Shown: in pieces, positions 9,970 through 19,020 of the stretch
How the letters are laid out: the number at the start of each line of letters is the position of its first letter
Position numbering within the stretch: position 1 is the first letter of the stretch
Program-made: the position numbers and the translations under genes
The notes under the pieces: model-generated
The model's database searches: none
Seen by the model: only the letters and a program-made list of their open reading frames with translations
What the model was told of the DNA's origin: nothing
DNA from: Flavobacteriales bacterium UBA2306
GTDB lineage: Bacteria; Bacteroidota; Bacteroidia; Flavobacteriales; Weeksellaceae
Assembly (NCBI GenBank): GCA_002345565.1
Contig: DDVS01000002.1
Coordinates: 603,605 to 667,604, forward strand
Direction of reading: 5' to 3'
Length of the DNA: 64,000 bases

Positions 9970-10323
9970 TTACCAACGGTTTCCGCCTCTGTTTCCGCCA
10001 CCGTTTCCATAATTACCGCCACCTCTGTTTCCGCCGCTGTAACCTCCGCCACGGTTGTTGTCAAAAGAGCGTCTTGGTTTATCTTCTTTTGGTCTTGCTT
10101 CTGTCACGTTCAATGTTTTTCCATTAAACTCTTTTTGGTTAAGCGCTTCAATAGCTTGTCTGCCTTCAGCGTCACCCATTTCTACGAAGCCAAATCCTTT
10201 TGATCTCCCGGTTTCTCTGTCAGTAATGATTTTAAGAGAAGCTACTTCTCCAAATCCTTCGAATAAATCTTGCAACTGTTCTTCTCTGGTTGCGTAATTG
10301 ATGTTTGAAACAAAAATGTTCAT
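9970..10323 (-). CDS. RRM-family RNA-binding protein with Gly-rich tail
   Basis: This 117-residue protein has one RNA recognition motif: RNP2 is IFVSNI (residues 3-8) and RNP1 is KGFGFVEM (about 42-49). A tail of ~35 residues rich in Gly, Asn and Arg follows. Such single-RRM proteins with RGG-like tails are common cold- or growth-regulated RNA binders in Bacteroidota and cyanobacteria; the role here is inferred. It lies alone, facing the terminator pair. Confidence 0.9.
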   Translation of the reverse strand: MNIFVSNINYATREEQLQDLFEGFGEVASLKIITDRETGRSKGFGFVEMGDAEGRQAIEALNQKEFNGKTLNVTEARPKEDKPRRSFDNNRGGGYSGGNRGGGNYGNGGGNRGGNRW

Positions 10324-10497
10324 TTTAAAAAAATTAAATTAAAGTTGTTTTTTGAAATTATAAAAGAAAAACAACAAGCCGAATGAACAAATTGATTCCG
10401 ATATAATAATACCGCAAGATACAATTAATTTCGATACATTATTAATGAATTATAATTAATATTAAATAATTCTCAAAATCAGCACGTTAAATATTAA

Positions 10498-11361
10498 TTA
10501 ATTTACTTCTTTCCCATTAATTGCTTCTAATATCTTAAACCAATCTTCCAATTCCAAATCAATTAATAGTGCTTTTTTTAATTTTATGATCGATTCTGAT
10601 TTGGATGTTCCAATAACGGGGATAATTTTTGAAGGATGTTTTAGAATAAATGCCAATAGCATTTGGTTTTCTTCTGCAGCATATTTATCACAGAGATTGA
10701 GGATAACTTTTTTGATTCTGCTATTTTGTATAGAAGATTCAGAAAAGTAATTTCCCATTACAGACCAGGCTGTTGGTCTTATATTTTTCATCATTAGCAG
10801 GTCTAAAATGCCATTGTCAAAAGCCGAAATTTCGTTAACAGAAATCTCAATTTGATTCGTAATTAATGGGAAATACTGATTCAATAATTCAAATTGAGAA
10901 ACCGAAAAATTACTTACTCCGAAGTTTTTTACTTTTCCATTATCTTTCAAGATTTGAAATGTATTGGCAATTTCTTCAGGATTCATCAATGGCGACGGAC
11001 GGTGCAGAAGCAGTATGTCCAGATAATCTGTTTTTAAGTTCTGTAAACTTTCATCAACACAATTTAAAATATAATTAGAATTGTAATTGTAAAATTTGAG
11101 AGGAGTAGGTTTTTTATCAGAATTCATCACGATGCCACATTTAGAAATGAATTGAACTTTTTCTCTGTCCATATTCATTTCTTTCCAAGCTTTTCCGAAT
11201 AATTCTTCGGTGGTGTGTCCGCCATAGATATCAGCATGATCAAAAGTGGTGATATTTTCATCGAGACAAACTTGTATTAATTCCTGTACTTGTTTTGGAG
11301 AATGATTGGCACCCCAAATTCCCCACCGCATTGTTCCTGCAATAATTTCTGAAAACATCAT
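10498..11361 (-). CDS. Aldo/keto reductase
   Basis: This 287-residue NADPH-dependent oxidoreductase of the AKR fold has TFDHADIYGGHTTEELFGKA (catalytic Asp and Tyr), a Lys in FISKCG, LDILLLHRPSP with the catalytic His, KNFGVSNFS, and VIGTSKSESI near the C terminus for the cofactor phosphate. It belongs to the YdhF-like subgroup by the MRWGIWG start. The start could be either of two adjacent ATGs. The substrate cannot be told from the sequence. It stands divergent to the beta-helix gene. Confidence 0.9.
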   Translation of the reverse strand: MMFSEIIAGTMRWGIWGANHSPKQVQELIQVCLDENITTFDHADIYGGHTTEELFGKAWKEMNMDREKVQFISKCGIVMNSDKKPTPLKFYNYNSNYILNCVDESLQNLKTDYLDILLLHRPSPLMNPEEIANTFQILKDNGKVKNFGVSNFSVSQFELLNQYFPLITNQIEISVNEISAFDNGILDLLMMKNIRPTAWSVMGNYFSESSIQNSRIKKVILNLCDKYAAEENQMLLAFILKHPSKIIPVIGTSKSESIIKLKKALLIDLELEDWFKILEAINGKEVN

Positions 11362-11408
11362 TATAAAATTTTAACAAAGATATTATGTTAAAAATAAAAA
11401 TACATTAA

Positions 11409-11416
11409 TACATTTG
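11409..11416 (+). promoter_or_regulatory. -7 box upstream of the beta-helix gene
   Basis: TACATTTG matches the TAnnTTTG consensus 20 bases before the likely ATG at 11437. I see no clear -33 TTG at the expected distance. Confidence 0.4.
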
Positions 11417-11436
11417 ATCTTAGAAAATTTATGTTT

Positions 11437-12894
11437 ATGAAAAAAATATCTCTTTTTTTTGTGGCTTGTAGTGCTTTTTTAAATGCCCAATTCACAACGC
11501 CAAACAACGGAACCAGCTACACGTTGACCAGTTTATCTGCAGTTGCGCCAACAGTTTTAGTCAAAAATGGGACAGATTATAATTTAACAGCTGACCTTAC
11601 AATTTCCGCTACAGACAAGCTCCTTGTCGATGAAAATACAACTCTTAAAGTGAATTCTGGAGTGGCGATTTTCGTTTATGGAGAATATAAAACTACAGCG
11701 ACTAACTTTACAATCACAGCAAGTGATATTACTGCGCCATACAGAGGAATAAGATTTGAAGATGGAGCTGTTGCCGAAATGAAAAATACAAGAATAGAAT
11801 ATGGTGGTGGTGTTCGTGTACTTACTGCTAATGCGTTTTTGATGGACAATTGTATCCTTTACAAGAACAATAATTCTATTAGCGGTTCCAGCGGTAGCCT
11901 TGCAAGCAGTGCAGCATTAGCAATGTATCAAGGTAAAAATCATGTGGTGAAAAATTCTCAATTTTTGGAAAATTCCAGAGCCGGAATTAATTCTGGAGCG
12001 TCTGGAAGTGTTTCTATTGATATCATTAATAATTATTTTTATGGTAACGATACAGATAACGGTAATTATCCTCAAATCAATATGGGGCCAGCCGGTGTAG
12101 ATTCTACTAGAGTAATTAATAATATCATTACGGGAAACCGAACGATTACGAAGGCTGGCGGAATTTCTGTTTCTGGATTGTTGGGAGGAACCAACAGATT
12201 CCGAGTTGAAGGGAATACCATCCGAGATAATCGCTATGGAATTACACATCAGGGAGCGGGAAGCAGCGGAATCATTAGAAATAATATCATTGAAAATAAT
12301 AACACAGAAAACAATCCAAACCTGGGAGGAAGCGGAATTTCTTTAACCGGAACTCAGAAAGTTACTGTAAGAGACAATCAAATCCGTGGCAATCTTTGGG
12401 GAATTACTATCTTGAGTAATGCAGTAATTGACCTAGGAACCGAAGAAGATCACGGAAACAATATTTTCAAAAACAATGGAAACAATGGAGGTACAACTGC
12501 TTTCTACAACAATACGCCAAATATTGTAAACGCTGTCGGAAACTGCTGGAGAGAAGACGAACTTTCTACAGATACAATGGTGGAAGCGGTTTTGGGAAGT
12601 CAAACTGCTAATACAATTGTTTACAAACCTTATAATTGTGCAGAGCCATTGGCTGTTTCTGATACTTCTAAATCAAAGCTAAGCGTTTATCCTAACCCTA
12701 GCAAAAACCATTTCTTCCTGGAAACTGAAAATGCTGGAAATGTTGTAATTCAGGATCTTAGTGGAAAAGTAGTTTTCTCTTCTATTGTCAACAAAGGAAG
12801 AAACGAAATCAACACTAATTTACAACCAGGAGTTTATATCATCACACAACAATCTGAAGGTAAAAAATCCAACATCAAATTGATTATTAAATAA
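11437..12894 (+). CDS. T9SS-exported right-handed beta-helix protein
   Basis: About 485 residues from the second ATG; the frame also opens at 11431. The N terminus is a Sec signal ending near FLNAQF. Residues ~90-400 are an Asn- and Gly-rich parallel beta-helix with repeated short turns (NNIITGNR, GNTIRDNRYGI, NNIIENNN, DNQIRGNLWGI), as in NosD/pectate-lyase-like proteins. The last ~75 residues are a type IX secretion sorting domain (SVYPNPSKNHF, DLSGKVVF, LQPGVYII), so the protein should be carried through the outer membrane and attached or released. No catalytic residues for a lyase can be assigned. Confidence 0.85.
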   Translation: MKKISLFFVACSAFLNAQFTTPNNGTSYTLTSLSAVAPTVLVKNGTDYNLTADLTISATDKLLVDENTTLKVNSGVAIFVYGEYKTTATNFTITASDITAPYRGIRFEDGAVAEMKNTRIEYGGGVRVLTANAFLMDNCILYKNNNSISGSSGSLASSAALAMYQGKNHVVKNSQFLENSRAGINSGASGSVSIDIINNYFYGNDTDNGNYPQINMGPAGVDSTRVINNIITGNRTITKAGGISVSGLLGGTNRFRVEGNTIRDNRYGITHQGAGSSGIIRNNIIENNNTENNPNLGGSGISLTGTQKVTVRDNQIRGNLWGITILSNAVIDLGTEEDHGNNIFKNNGNNGGTTAFYNNTPNIVNAVGNCWREDELSTDTMVEAVLGSQTANTIVYKPYNCAEPLAVSDTSKSKLSVYPNPSKNHFFLETENAGNVVIQDLSGKVVFSSIVNKGRNEINTNLQPGVYIITQQSEGKKSNIKLIIK

Positions 12895-12915
12895 TTAATC
12901 AAAAATAATCTTTAG

Positions 12916-12945
12916 AAAGCATCACGAATGGTGGTGCTTTTTTTT
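12916..12945 (+). terminator. Terminator after the beta-helix gene
   Basis: AAAGCATCAC (12916-12925) pairs with GTGGTGCTTT (12931-12940), with one G-T pair, and is followed by further T residues. Confidence 0.75.
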
Positions 12946-12972
12946 GATTAAAATTTCCATTAAATTCGTGAG

Positions 12973-13536
12973 ATGAAAATTGCTGTCAAAAATATGGTTT
13001 GCAACCGCTGCATTTCTGCGGTGGAATCGATATTGAAGGATTTGAAAATTGAGGTCAATCAAATTTCATTAGGCGAAGTTGAAACGAAGAATCAGATTTC
13101 CGATAAAGAACTCGAAACGTTGAACTTGAAACTCAAATCAACCGGATTTGAAATCTTGGAAGATTTTTCTAAAAAACAAATCGAGAAAATCAAAACCTTG
13201 ATGATCACCAAAATTGCTGAAGAAGATTTGGGTGATGATTTTATTTTGTCTGAGTTTCTGAGTTCGAAATTACACAGAGATTACAGTTCTATTTCCAAGC
13301 TTTTTTCTCAAAACGAAAACGTAACTTTGGAACAATATTTCATTCTTCAAAAAATTGAAAAAGTGAAAGAACTGTTTCTTTACAAAGAATTTAATCTGAC
13401 AGAGATTTCGCAAAAATTAGGTTACAAAAGTGTTCAGCATCTTTCCAATCAGTTCAAAAAAATCACAGGTTTCTCTCCTACTCAATTTCTGAATTCTAAA
13501 GAGAAAAAGAGGATTGCGCTGGATAAGGTTGGATAA
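12973..13536 (+). CDS. AraC-type regulator with N-terminal metal-binding-like domain
   Basis: This 187-residue protein starts with a heavy-metal-associated-like fold (MKIAVKNMVCNRCISAVESI; the CxxC is at residues 10-13). It ends in an AraC/XylS helix-turn-helix (LTEISQKLGYKSVQHLSNQF followed by KITGFSPTQF). It is shorter than classic AraC proteins, and the sensor half would suit a metal or redox signal; that is inference. It overlaps no gene, and two small genes follow closely, suggesting a short operon. Confidence 0.8.
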   Translation: MKIAVKNMVCNRCISAVESILKDLKIEVNQISLGEVETKNQISDKELETLNLKLKSTGFEILEDFSKKQIEKIKTLMITKIAEEDLGDDFILSEFLSSKLHRDYSSISKLFSQNENVTLEQYFILQKIEKVKELFLYKEFNLTEISQKLGYKSVQHLSNQFKKITGFSPTQFLNSKEKKRIALDKVG

Positions 13537-13546
13537 TAAAAATTGT

Positions 13547-13735
13547 ATGATAAATAGCGATTATGAATATGCATTGGTTTTATTAGTTCCAGTTTTTATT
13601 CTTTATTTAATTTTAAAACGAGAAAAAGAAAAAAGGAAAACTGAGAACAATCCAATGAATGAAGGAAGAATCATTCAGACTTACGTATTGATTTTTGGTT
13701 TAATTGGTTTAATTCTTTATTTCATTTTCAGATAG
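13547..13735 (+). CDS. Small membrane protein
   Basis: From the ATG at 13547 the protein has 62 residues; an earlier start at 13514 would overlap the AraC-like gene. It has two hydrophobic segments (ALVLLVPVFILYLIL and TYVLIFGLIGLILYFIF) with a charged linker. It lies one base before the XRE-type gene, so the two are probably cotranscribed and may work together. I do not recognise the family. Confidence 0.6.
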   Translation: MINSDYEYALVLLVPVFILYLILKREKEKRKTENNPMNEGRIIQTYVLIFGLIGLILYFIFR

Positions 13736-13736
13736 A

Positions 13737-14279
13737 ATGCAAACCAAAGTAAAAACCCTTCGCGAAGCCAAAAACCTAACTCAAACCGAGCTAGCGGAAA
13801 AATCCGGACTTTCGTTAAGAACAATCCAGAGAATTGAGTCCGGACAAAATCTCAAAGGTTTTACTTTGAAAGCCATTGCAAAGACTTTGGAAATTGAACC
13901 AGAAAATCTTTTTTCGAAGGATGAAGAAAACGTACAAATAAATAGAGCAAAACTTATCAACCTTTCTGCTTTAGCTGGATTAATTATTCCTTTTGGCGGG
14001 ATTATTTTTCCGGCGATTTTGACTTACAAAACTCAGGATTCTCTCAATCGAGAATTGGGAAAAAGTATTATTTGTGTTCAGATTATTTTGGCATTTTTCG
14101 TTTCGGTTTCGTTGATACTAAGTCCGTTTATTCAGCATTGGTTTTCTATCCAATTTCCATTGTTTTTAATTCCATTAATTGCTTTTATCGTCATCAAACT
14201 TTGTATTGTTATCAAAAACGGAATCAGCCTCAACCAAAACAACACACTTTCTATAAAACTGAAAAACAACTTCTTATAA
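13737..14279 (+). CDS. XRE-type HTH regulator with membrane segments
   Basis: The 180-residue protein has an N-terminal XRE helix-turn-helix (residues 1-60: REAKNLTQTELAEKSGLS, RTIQRIESG) followed by three or four hydrophobic segments. Membrane-bound XRE regulators of this build are common in Bacteroidota. It starts one base after the stop of the small membrane protein gene. Target genes are unknown; autoregulation is plausible. Confidence 0.8.
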   Translation: MQTKVKTLREAKNLTQTELAEKSGLSLRTIQRIESGQNLKGFTLKAIAKTLEIEPENLFSKDEENVQINRAKLINLSALAGLIIPFGGIIFPAILTYKTQDSLNRELGKSIICVQIILAFFVSVSLILSPFIQHWFSIQFPLFLIPLIAFIVIKLCIVIKNGISLNQNNTLSIKLKNNFL

Positions 14280-14367
14280 GCCAAGTCATAAAACTGACGT
14301 AAAATTGTCATGTCATTTTTTACTCAAATTCAGTTTTAAAAACCGAATCTTGCAGAAAAATTGAACA

Positions 14368-15279
14368 ATGAAACTTTTTAAGAAATTAGCTTTAGGATTT
14401 TTAGCCCTTTTGGTTTTGATATTGGTTGGCGGATATATTTATTTTGACCAAAAATTTACGCCCGAAGAAAACTATTTAACTGTCAAAAATGAAAGTGGAA
14501 TTATTCCCATCACTTGGTTGGGAAATGACAAAAACGTTTTGCTTCTTCCGATTCATTTTTCTGGAAATCCGGAAACTTATTATTTGCAATTTGACACAGG
14601 TTCGCCTTACACCGTATTTTATTCGAATCCAATTAAAAACATTAAGGAAATTTCTATCAATAATGAAAAGGCTGAAACTTCTTTCTTTATGGGGAAAACT
14701 GAAATTTCATCCAACCGATTTAAAATATTTACTAATGGAAAAAGTGAAGAAAAGGATTCAGTTAAAATCATTGGAACAATTGGTTCTGATGTTTTGGAAG
14801 ACCGAAAAACTGTGATTAATTTAAGAAACAATCAAGTAGTTTTTAATCTGAATGAAATCCCGAATGGATTTAAAAATCAATTGTTCGATTTCAAATTCAA
14901 GAAAAGAAGAATCATTATTTCCGGAAAATTGAAAGGCGAAGAACGAAAATTCCTATACGACTCTGGAACCAGCGCTTACGAATTACTGACCTACAAAGAA
15001 GAATGGCAAAATCTAAAAACACCAAATTCAAAAATCAACATCGAAAAAGAACAATCTTGGAACAACGTCCTGACAACTTACACGACTGATTGTAACGAAA
15101 ATATCATATTCAAAAATCTGCAAATTCCTGTAAAACAAGTCACTTATGTTGAAGGATTTTCCAATGCGCAGTTTTCTATGATGAAGTATTCTGGAATGAC
15201 TGGAATGTTGGGCAATAAAATCTTTCTGAACAACAGTATTTTCATTGATTGTATTGATAAGAAAATTGGGATAAATTGA
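14368..15279 (+). CDS. Membrane-anchored aspartic-protease-like protein
   Basis: The 303-residue protein has an N-terminal anchor (LALGFLALLVLILVGGYIYF) and then an extracytoplasmic domain. It shows two aspartic-protease-like motifs: YLQFDTGSPYTVFY near residue 75 and FLYDSGTSAYELL near residue 195. Each is followed by a hydrophobic stretch of the flap/psi-loop kind (IIGTIGSDVLEDRKTVINL, GMTGMLGNKIF). Two DTG/DSG motifs in one chain recall bilobal pepsin-like proteins rather than the single-motif retropepsins. Activity is inferred and not certain. Confidence 0.7.
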   Translation: MKLFKKLALGFLALLVLILVGGYIYFDQKFTPEENYLTVKNESGIIPITWLGNDKNVLLLPIHFSGNPETYYLQFDTGSPYTVFYSNPIKNIKEISINNEKAETSFFMGKTEISSNRFKIFTNGKSEEKDSVKIIGTIGSDVLEDRKTVINLRNNQVVFNLNEIPNGFKNQLFDFKFKKRRIIISGKLKGEERKFLYDSGTSAYELLTYKEEWQNLKTPNSKINIEKEQSWNNVLTTYTTDCNENIIFKNLQIPVKQVTYVEGFSNAQFSMMKYSGMTGMLGNKIFLNNSIFIDCIDKKIGIN

Positions 15280-15282
15280 AAA

Positions 15283-15314
15283 TTGGTTTAGTATTTTTAT
15301 AATATCTATTTTTG
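15283..15314 (+). promoter_or_regulatory. Promoter before the 15330 gene
   Basis: TTG at 15283-15285 is followed after 21 bases by TATTTTTG (15307-15314), a TAnnTTTG match, 15 bases before the ATG at 15330. Confidence 0.55.
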
Positions 15315-15329
15315 ATATTATAATAGCCA

Positions 15330-15734
15330 ATGAAAAAACTAGCAACAATAATTTTCATCATTCTAATTTTCGTTCCAATGATTATTTATCTCAATCCATT
15401 TACTTGGGGAATGAGAAGAATGCCTAAATATAGACCTTCATCTGACACAACAAACCTGTTATTAGATCTGGATAAAAAATATAATATGGAAATGAATGTC
15501 GGAGAAGTAATCGATACACTTTGGTATTTCCGCGATATTAAAAACAACAAAATATCCAAACTTGAAAATTTTGAGTTAAATCTTACTGATGAAGATGATA
15601 AACCAATCAATTTGGATAAAGTGAAAGACTATGTTAAAGATTTCAGTTCAGAATTTGAACATAAAAAATATTTTGATTCTATTAAAGTATATGCAAAATA
15701 TGATTCGATAATTTATAAAACCAAAATGAAATGA
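15330..15734 (+). CDS. Hypothetical protein with N-terminal membrane anchor
   Basis: This 134-residue protein has one hydrophobic N-terminal segment (LATIIFIILIFVPMIIYL), then a charged extracytoplasmic part without a known motif. Its stop overlaps the start of the next small gene by four bases (ATGA), so the pair is translationally coupled. I do not recognise the family. Confidence 0.65.
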   Translation: MKKLATIIFIILIFVPMIIYLNPFTWGMRRMPKYRPSSDTTNLLLDLDKKYNMEMNVGEVIDTLWYFRDIKNNKISKLENFELNLTDEDDKPINLDKVKDYVKDFSSEFEHKKYFDSIKVYAKYDSIIYKTKMK

Positions 15735-15967
15735 GACTGGAAAAAATCTATAAATATCAGTTATTTCTATATCTTTTCATTATTATTTTTGGAATTCAAA
15801 ATTACTATTTGAATCGATTTAATTTTAATTGGAGTTTTTATGAAACTATTGTTCTAATTGTATTTTTGATATCTGTCCTCACAGTTTTAGGCTCATTAAT
15901 TCTTTTGACATTCGAAAGCATAAAAACCATCAATAGAAAAAAGAGCATTTTAAATGAAGTCATTTAG
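15731..15967 (+). CDS. Small hypothetical membrane protein
   Basis: The 78-residue protein has two hydrophobic segments (YQLFLYLFIIIFGIQ and TIVLIVFLISVLTVLGSLIL) and a Lys-rich end. It overlaps the preceding gene by ATGA and is probably its partner. No family is recognised. Confidence 0.6.
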   Translation: MRLEKIYKYQLFLYLFIIIFGIQNYYLNRFNFNWSFYETIVLIVFLISVLTVLGSLILLTFESIKTINRKKSILNEVI

Positions 15968-16153
15968 CTAATTACGAATCTACTTTTATATTATCTTGTG
16001 ATATGGATAAGTCTCTATCTTTCAACACAAATCAGATAATAAAATATTCGTTAATTGAAGCAATAATAACATTGACATTATAAACCTCAATTTATAACAA
16101 TTTTCCTCCAAAAGATAGCTATTTTTGCAATTGATTCTAAATGAAAGAACGAC

Positions 16154-17050
16154 TTGAACCATCTTAAATTCTATCTCTCCGCCATTGTCGCTTTCTCCAT
16201 TTGGGGAACATTCAGTTTGGTTTTGAAACCGCTTCATTCTTACGCTTCTTTGGACATTCTGTTTTACAGAGTTTTCAGCTGTGCTGTGATTATGACTGTT
16301 ATTTCTCTGCTTTTCAAAAGAAAGCAACTGAAGAATAATCTTGAGATTTTCAAATCGCTTCACCCAAAAAGCAAACAAAAAACGATTAGTTTGAATGTTG
16401 TAAGCAGTATTCTGTTGACGGCGAATTGGTTTTCTTTTATCTATGTGATGAATCACGTGAATGTGAGAGCCACTTCGGTCGCTTATCTCGTTTGCCCGAT
16501 TATCACAACGATTTTGGCTTATTTCATCCTCAAAGATAAACTCACAACACTGCAATGGTTATCTGTTTTTCTGAGTTTCTTGGGATGTCTTCTTTTGTCT
16601 TACACCAGTTTGAGCGATATGTTTTACAGCAGTATCATTGGTTTTACTTATGCGTGTTATCTCGTGAGTCAGACTAAGAATAACCAGTTTGATAAGTTCT
16701 TGGTGCTCAATTTTCATATGATTATCGCGGCTTTGATTTTATTACCGTTTTTTCCAGCTTATTCCGGACCAATTCCAACAGAATTTAAGTTCTATTTTTT
16801 TGTAGAAATCATTGCGGTGATGTACACGATTATTCCGTTATTACTTAATTTATTTGCTTTGAGCGGAATTGCATCTTCCAAAGTGGGAATGATTCTGAAT
16901 ATCAATCCAATCATTGCTTTCATCTTAGCAAGCACAGTTTATAATGAACCTTTGAACCCAATTCAAATCGTTTCTTATGCATTGATTTTTGTGGCTGTAA
17001 TTGTTTTTAATGGTAAAGAAATTTTTAGGCTGAAGACGGAGAAACTATAA
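16154..17050 (+). CDS. EamA/DMT-family exporter, probable frameshift at start
   Basis: The 298-residue frame is a ten-helix drug/metabolite transporter (EamA repeats; SIWGTFSLVLKPLHSY, VRATSVAYLVCPIITTILAY, IASSKVGMILNINPIIAFIL), similar to RarD-like permeases. The substrate is unknown. The only in-frame start near the N terminus is a TTG at 16154. An ATG at 16141 sits 13 bases after a TATTTTTG box but is in another frame; deleting one A from ATGAAAGAACGAC would give MKND joined to LNHLKFY. So the true start is probably 16141 with a one-base insertion, or a sequencing error. Confidence 0.8.
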   Translation: MNHLKFYLSAIVAFSIWGTFSLVLKPLHSYASLDILFYRVFSCAVIMTVISLLFKRKQLKNNLEIFKSLHPKSKQKTISLNVVSSILLTANWFSFIYVMNHVNVRATSVAYLVCPIITTILAYFILKDKLTTLQWLSVFLSFLGCLLLSYTSLSDMFYSSIIGFTYACYLVSQTKNNQFDKFLVLNFHMIIAALILLPFFPAYSGPIPTEFKFYFFVEIIAVMYTIIPLLLNLFALSGIASSKVGMILNINPIIAFILASTVYNEPLNPIQIVSYALIFVAVIVFNGKEIFRLKTEKL

Positions 17051-17135
17051 GTTTTATTTAACAAAGTTTGTGAAGTTTTATGAATGAAAGTGGTAGTTAA
17101 ACAAGCTATATTTACCATTAACTAAACTTCTAACA

Positions 17136-17951
17136 ATGAAAAACAATTACTTATTAATTCTAATTTTTCTTTCCAATTTTATTTTCGGAGAAAACAAACA
17201 ATTTCTCTACGAATACAGATTCATTCCGGATTCCACCAACAAAGCAGATATCAAAACAGAAATAATGGTTTTGAATATCCAAAAAGACAGGTCAGAATAT
17301 TATAGTTCCGTAAGATATGCATCTGATTCTACTCAGTACGCAGCATATCAAAAAGGAATTAACTCTATGCCTCCTGGTAATCCTTTGGTCAATGAATGGG
17401 TTACAAAATATCCTAACTCCAATCAGCTGGTTCACACGATAATGCTAATGTCTGACAAATACAAAGTAAAACAAGATGTAGAACTCAATTGGAAATTGAC
17501 CACCGAGTTTTCTAAAATCCTGAATTACGATGTTCAAAAAGCAACCACCGAATTTGGAGGTAGAAAATGGACAGCTTGGTTTACAAAAGATATCCCAATC
17601 CAAGATGGACCTTACAAATTCAAAGGTTTACCGGGTTTGATTTTGAAGATTGATGACAGCAATAAAAGTCACATTTGGGAACTGAAAGGCATTAGATCTA
17701 ATCAAGAACCATTCGTCTATCCTGATTTGAATAATTACCGCATTATTCAATTAAATTACAATCAATTCATTAAAAAATTTAAAGATTATCGTAAAAATCC
17801 TACAGCAGATTTAGTTGGGCAAATCCCTGACCAACACGATTGGACTGGAAAATGGAGAACATCTGCCGAAATCATAAAAGAAATGAATACTGAAGCGTTT
17901 GAAAGATTGGCAAAAGACAATAATTTGATTGAGATTAATCTTTTGAAGTAA
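17136..17951 (+). CDS. GLPGLI family secreted protein
   Basis: This 271-residue protein carries the family's diagnostic motif FKGLPGLILKI at about residue 165, preceded by WTAWFTKDIPIQDGPY, which is also typical. A Sec signal (LLILIFLSNFIFG) starts it. The GLPGLI family is almost confined to Bacteroidota and its function is unknown; the proteins are often exported and linked to TonB-type genes. The gene stands alone here. Confidence 0.9.
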   Translation: MKNNYLLILIFLSNFIFGENKQFLYEYRFIPDSTNKADIKTEIMVLNIQKDRSEYYSSVRYASDSTQYAAYQKGINSMPPGNPLVNEWVTKYPNSNQLVHTIMLMSDKYKVKQDVELNWKLTTEFSKILNYDVQKATTEFGGRKWTAWFTKDIPIQDGPYKFKGLPGLILKIDDSNKSHIWELKGIRSNQEPFVYPDLNNYRIIQLNYNQFIKKFKDYRKNPTADLVGQIPDQHDWTGKWRTSAEIIKEMNTEAFERLAKDNNLIEINLLK

Positions 17952-17985
17952 ACAAAACATTATTTAGATTCATTAAAAATAAACT

Positions 17986-18522
17986 TTGTTACAAACTCTT
18001 TTTTCATTATTTTTACCTCATAATCAATCATTAAAAATTAGAAAACTAATATTCGGAGGAATCTTGACTTTAGGAGGACTTTTGACAATCAATGCACAAT
18101 GTAAAACAGTCACTGCAATCACAGAAAATTTTGATGCTTGGAAATATATAGACCAATGCTGGACAGTTCAAAAAGGAAAAGCAATGCTTTACGCTAGTGA
18201 GAAAAAAGTCATTTTCTATTCGATGACAAATCCAAAAGAAAATATGTATCTCATCACGCCAAAAGTAAAAGCTGGAAACTATACTTTAAGTCTGGACATC
18301 ACAGATAACGGTGGCGAAACTTCATTGGAGATTTTCTCAGTTGGTAAAGCATCTGAACCAAAATCTTTTGTTTCGCTTGTTAAACCTCAAGAAATCACAA
18401 AAGAGAAAAAAGTCATCAATATCAGTTTGAAAAAAGACAGCCACGTTGGTTTGAAAGTTTTATTGAATGGCGTCCATCAAGCGGTTTATGTGGATCATTT
18501 AACTTTGAAACCGAGAAAATAA
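17986..18522 (+). CDS. Secreted hypothetical protein, start uncertain
   Basis: The 178-residue frame has no ATG near its beginning; it opens on a TTG at 17986. The segment RKLIFGGILTLGGLLTINAQC is a Sec signal, so the true start probably lies near 18030 on a non-ATG codon, or the start has been lost by mutation. The mature part (ITENFDAW, TLSLDITDNGGETSLEIFSV) resembles the beta-sandwich, choice-of-anchor modules of T9SS substrates, but no sorting domain follows. This may be a truncated or decayed gene. Confidence 0.55.
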   Translation: MLQTLFSLFLPHNQSLKIRKLIFGGILTLGGLLTINAQCKTVTAITENFDAWKYIDQCWTVQKGKAMLYASEKKVIFYSMTNPKENMYLITPKVKAGNYTLSLDITDNGGETSLEIFSVGKASEPKSFVSLVKPQEITKEKKVINISLKKDSHVGLKVLLNGVHQAVYVDHLTLKPRK

Positions 18523-18528
18523 ATAAGA

Positions 18529-19011
18529 TTAATCAGATTTTTTTTTCTTTATCTTCTTTTTTTTCTTGTCTTTCTTTTTCAATGTTTTATTGGATGTGAT
18601 TTCTTTAATGAAATCTTGGATCGGATTTTTTTCTTGTGGTTGTTTAGTTTCACTAATATTTCTTGATTCTAACAACTTTTCAAAATTTTCTGCTGTGATT
18701 AATTCCTCATTCAATAAAATATTGAAAAGATCTGCCGTAGAGTTATTAAAATAATTTTCTAAGAATCTTTTTAGTACAAATTTTCGGTATTCTCCAAATT
18801 CAACAGCAGGCGTGTAGATATATATCCGTCCATCTTTTTCGGTTTTAAGATAATTTTTTTCTACCAATATTTTCAGAAATGTGGAGACTGTATTTTGATG
18901 CGGTTTGGGTTCGGGAAGTAGATTCATAATTTCGCGAAAATATAGCGAATTATTGTTCCAAAAGATTTTCATTATATCTTCTTCGGAAGAGGTTAAAGTT
19001 TGCAAAATCAT
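18529..19011 (-). CDS. BlaI/MecI-type repressor with Lys-rich tail
   Basis: The 160-residue protein has a winged helix of the BlaI/MecI/CopY family (LTSSEEDIMKIFW, HQNTVSTFLKILVEKNYL, IYIYTPAV) over residues 1-75, then a dimerisation helix region (RFLENYFNNSTADLFNILL). The last ~15 residues are nearly all Lys, which is unusual. Members usually pair with a BlaR/MecR-like membrane protease; none is adjacent here. It precedes nothing on the minus strand but follows the PAP2-like gene by nine bases, so the two form an operon. Confidence 0.8.
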   Translation of the reverse strand: MILQTLTSSEEDIMKIFWNNNSLYFREIMNLLPEPKPHQNTVSTFLKILVEKNYLKTEKDGRIYIYTPAVEFGEYRKFVLKRFLENYFNNSTADLFNILLNEELITAENFEKLLESRNISETKQPQEKNPIQDFIKEITSNKTLKKKDKKKKKIKKKKSD

Positions 19012-19020
19012 AAGTTTTAT

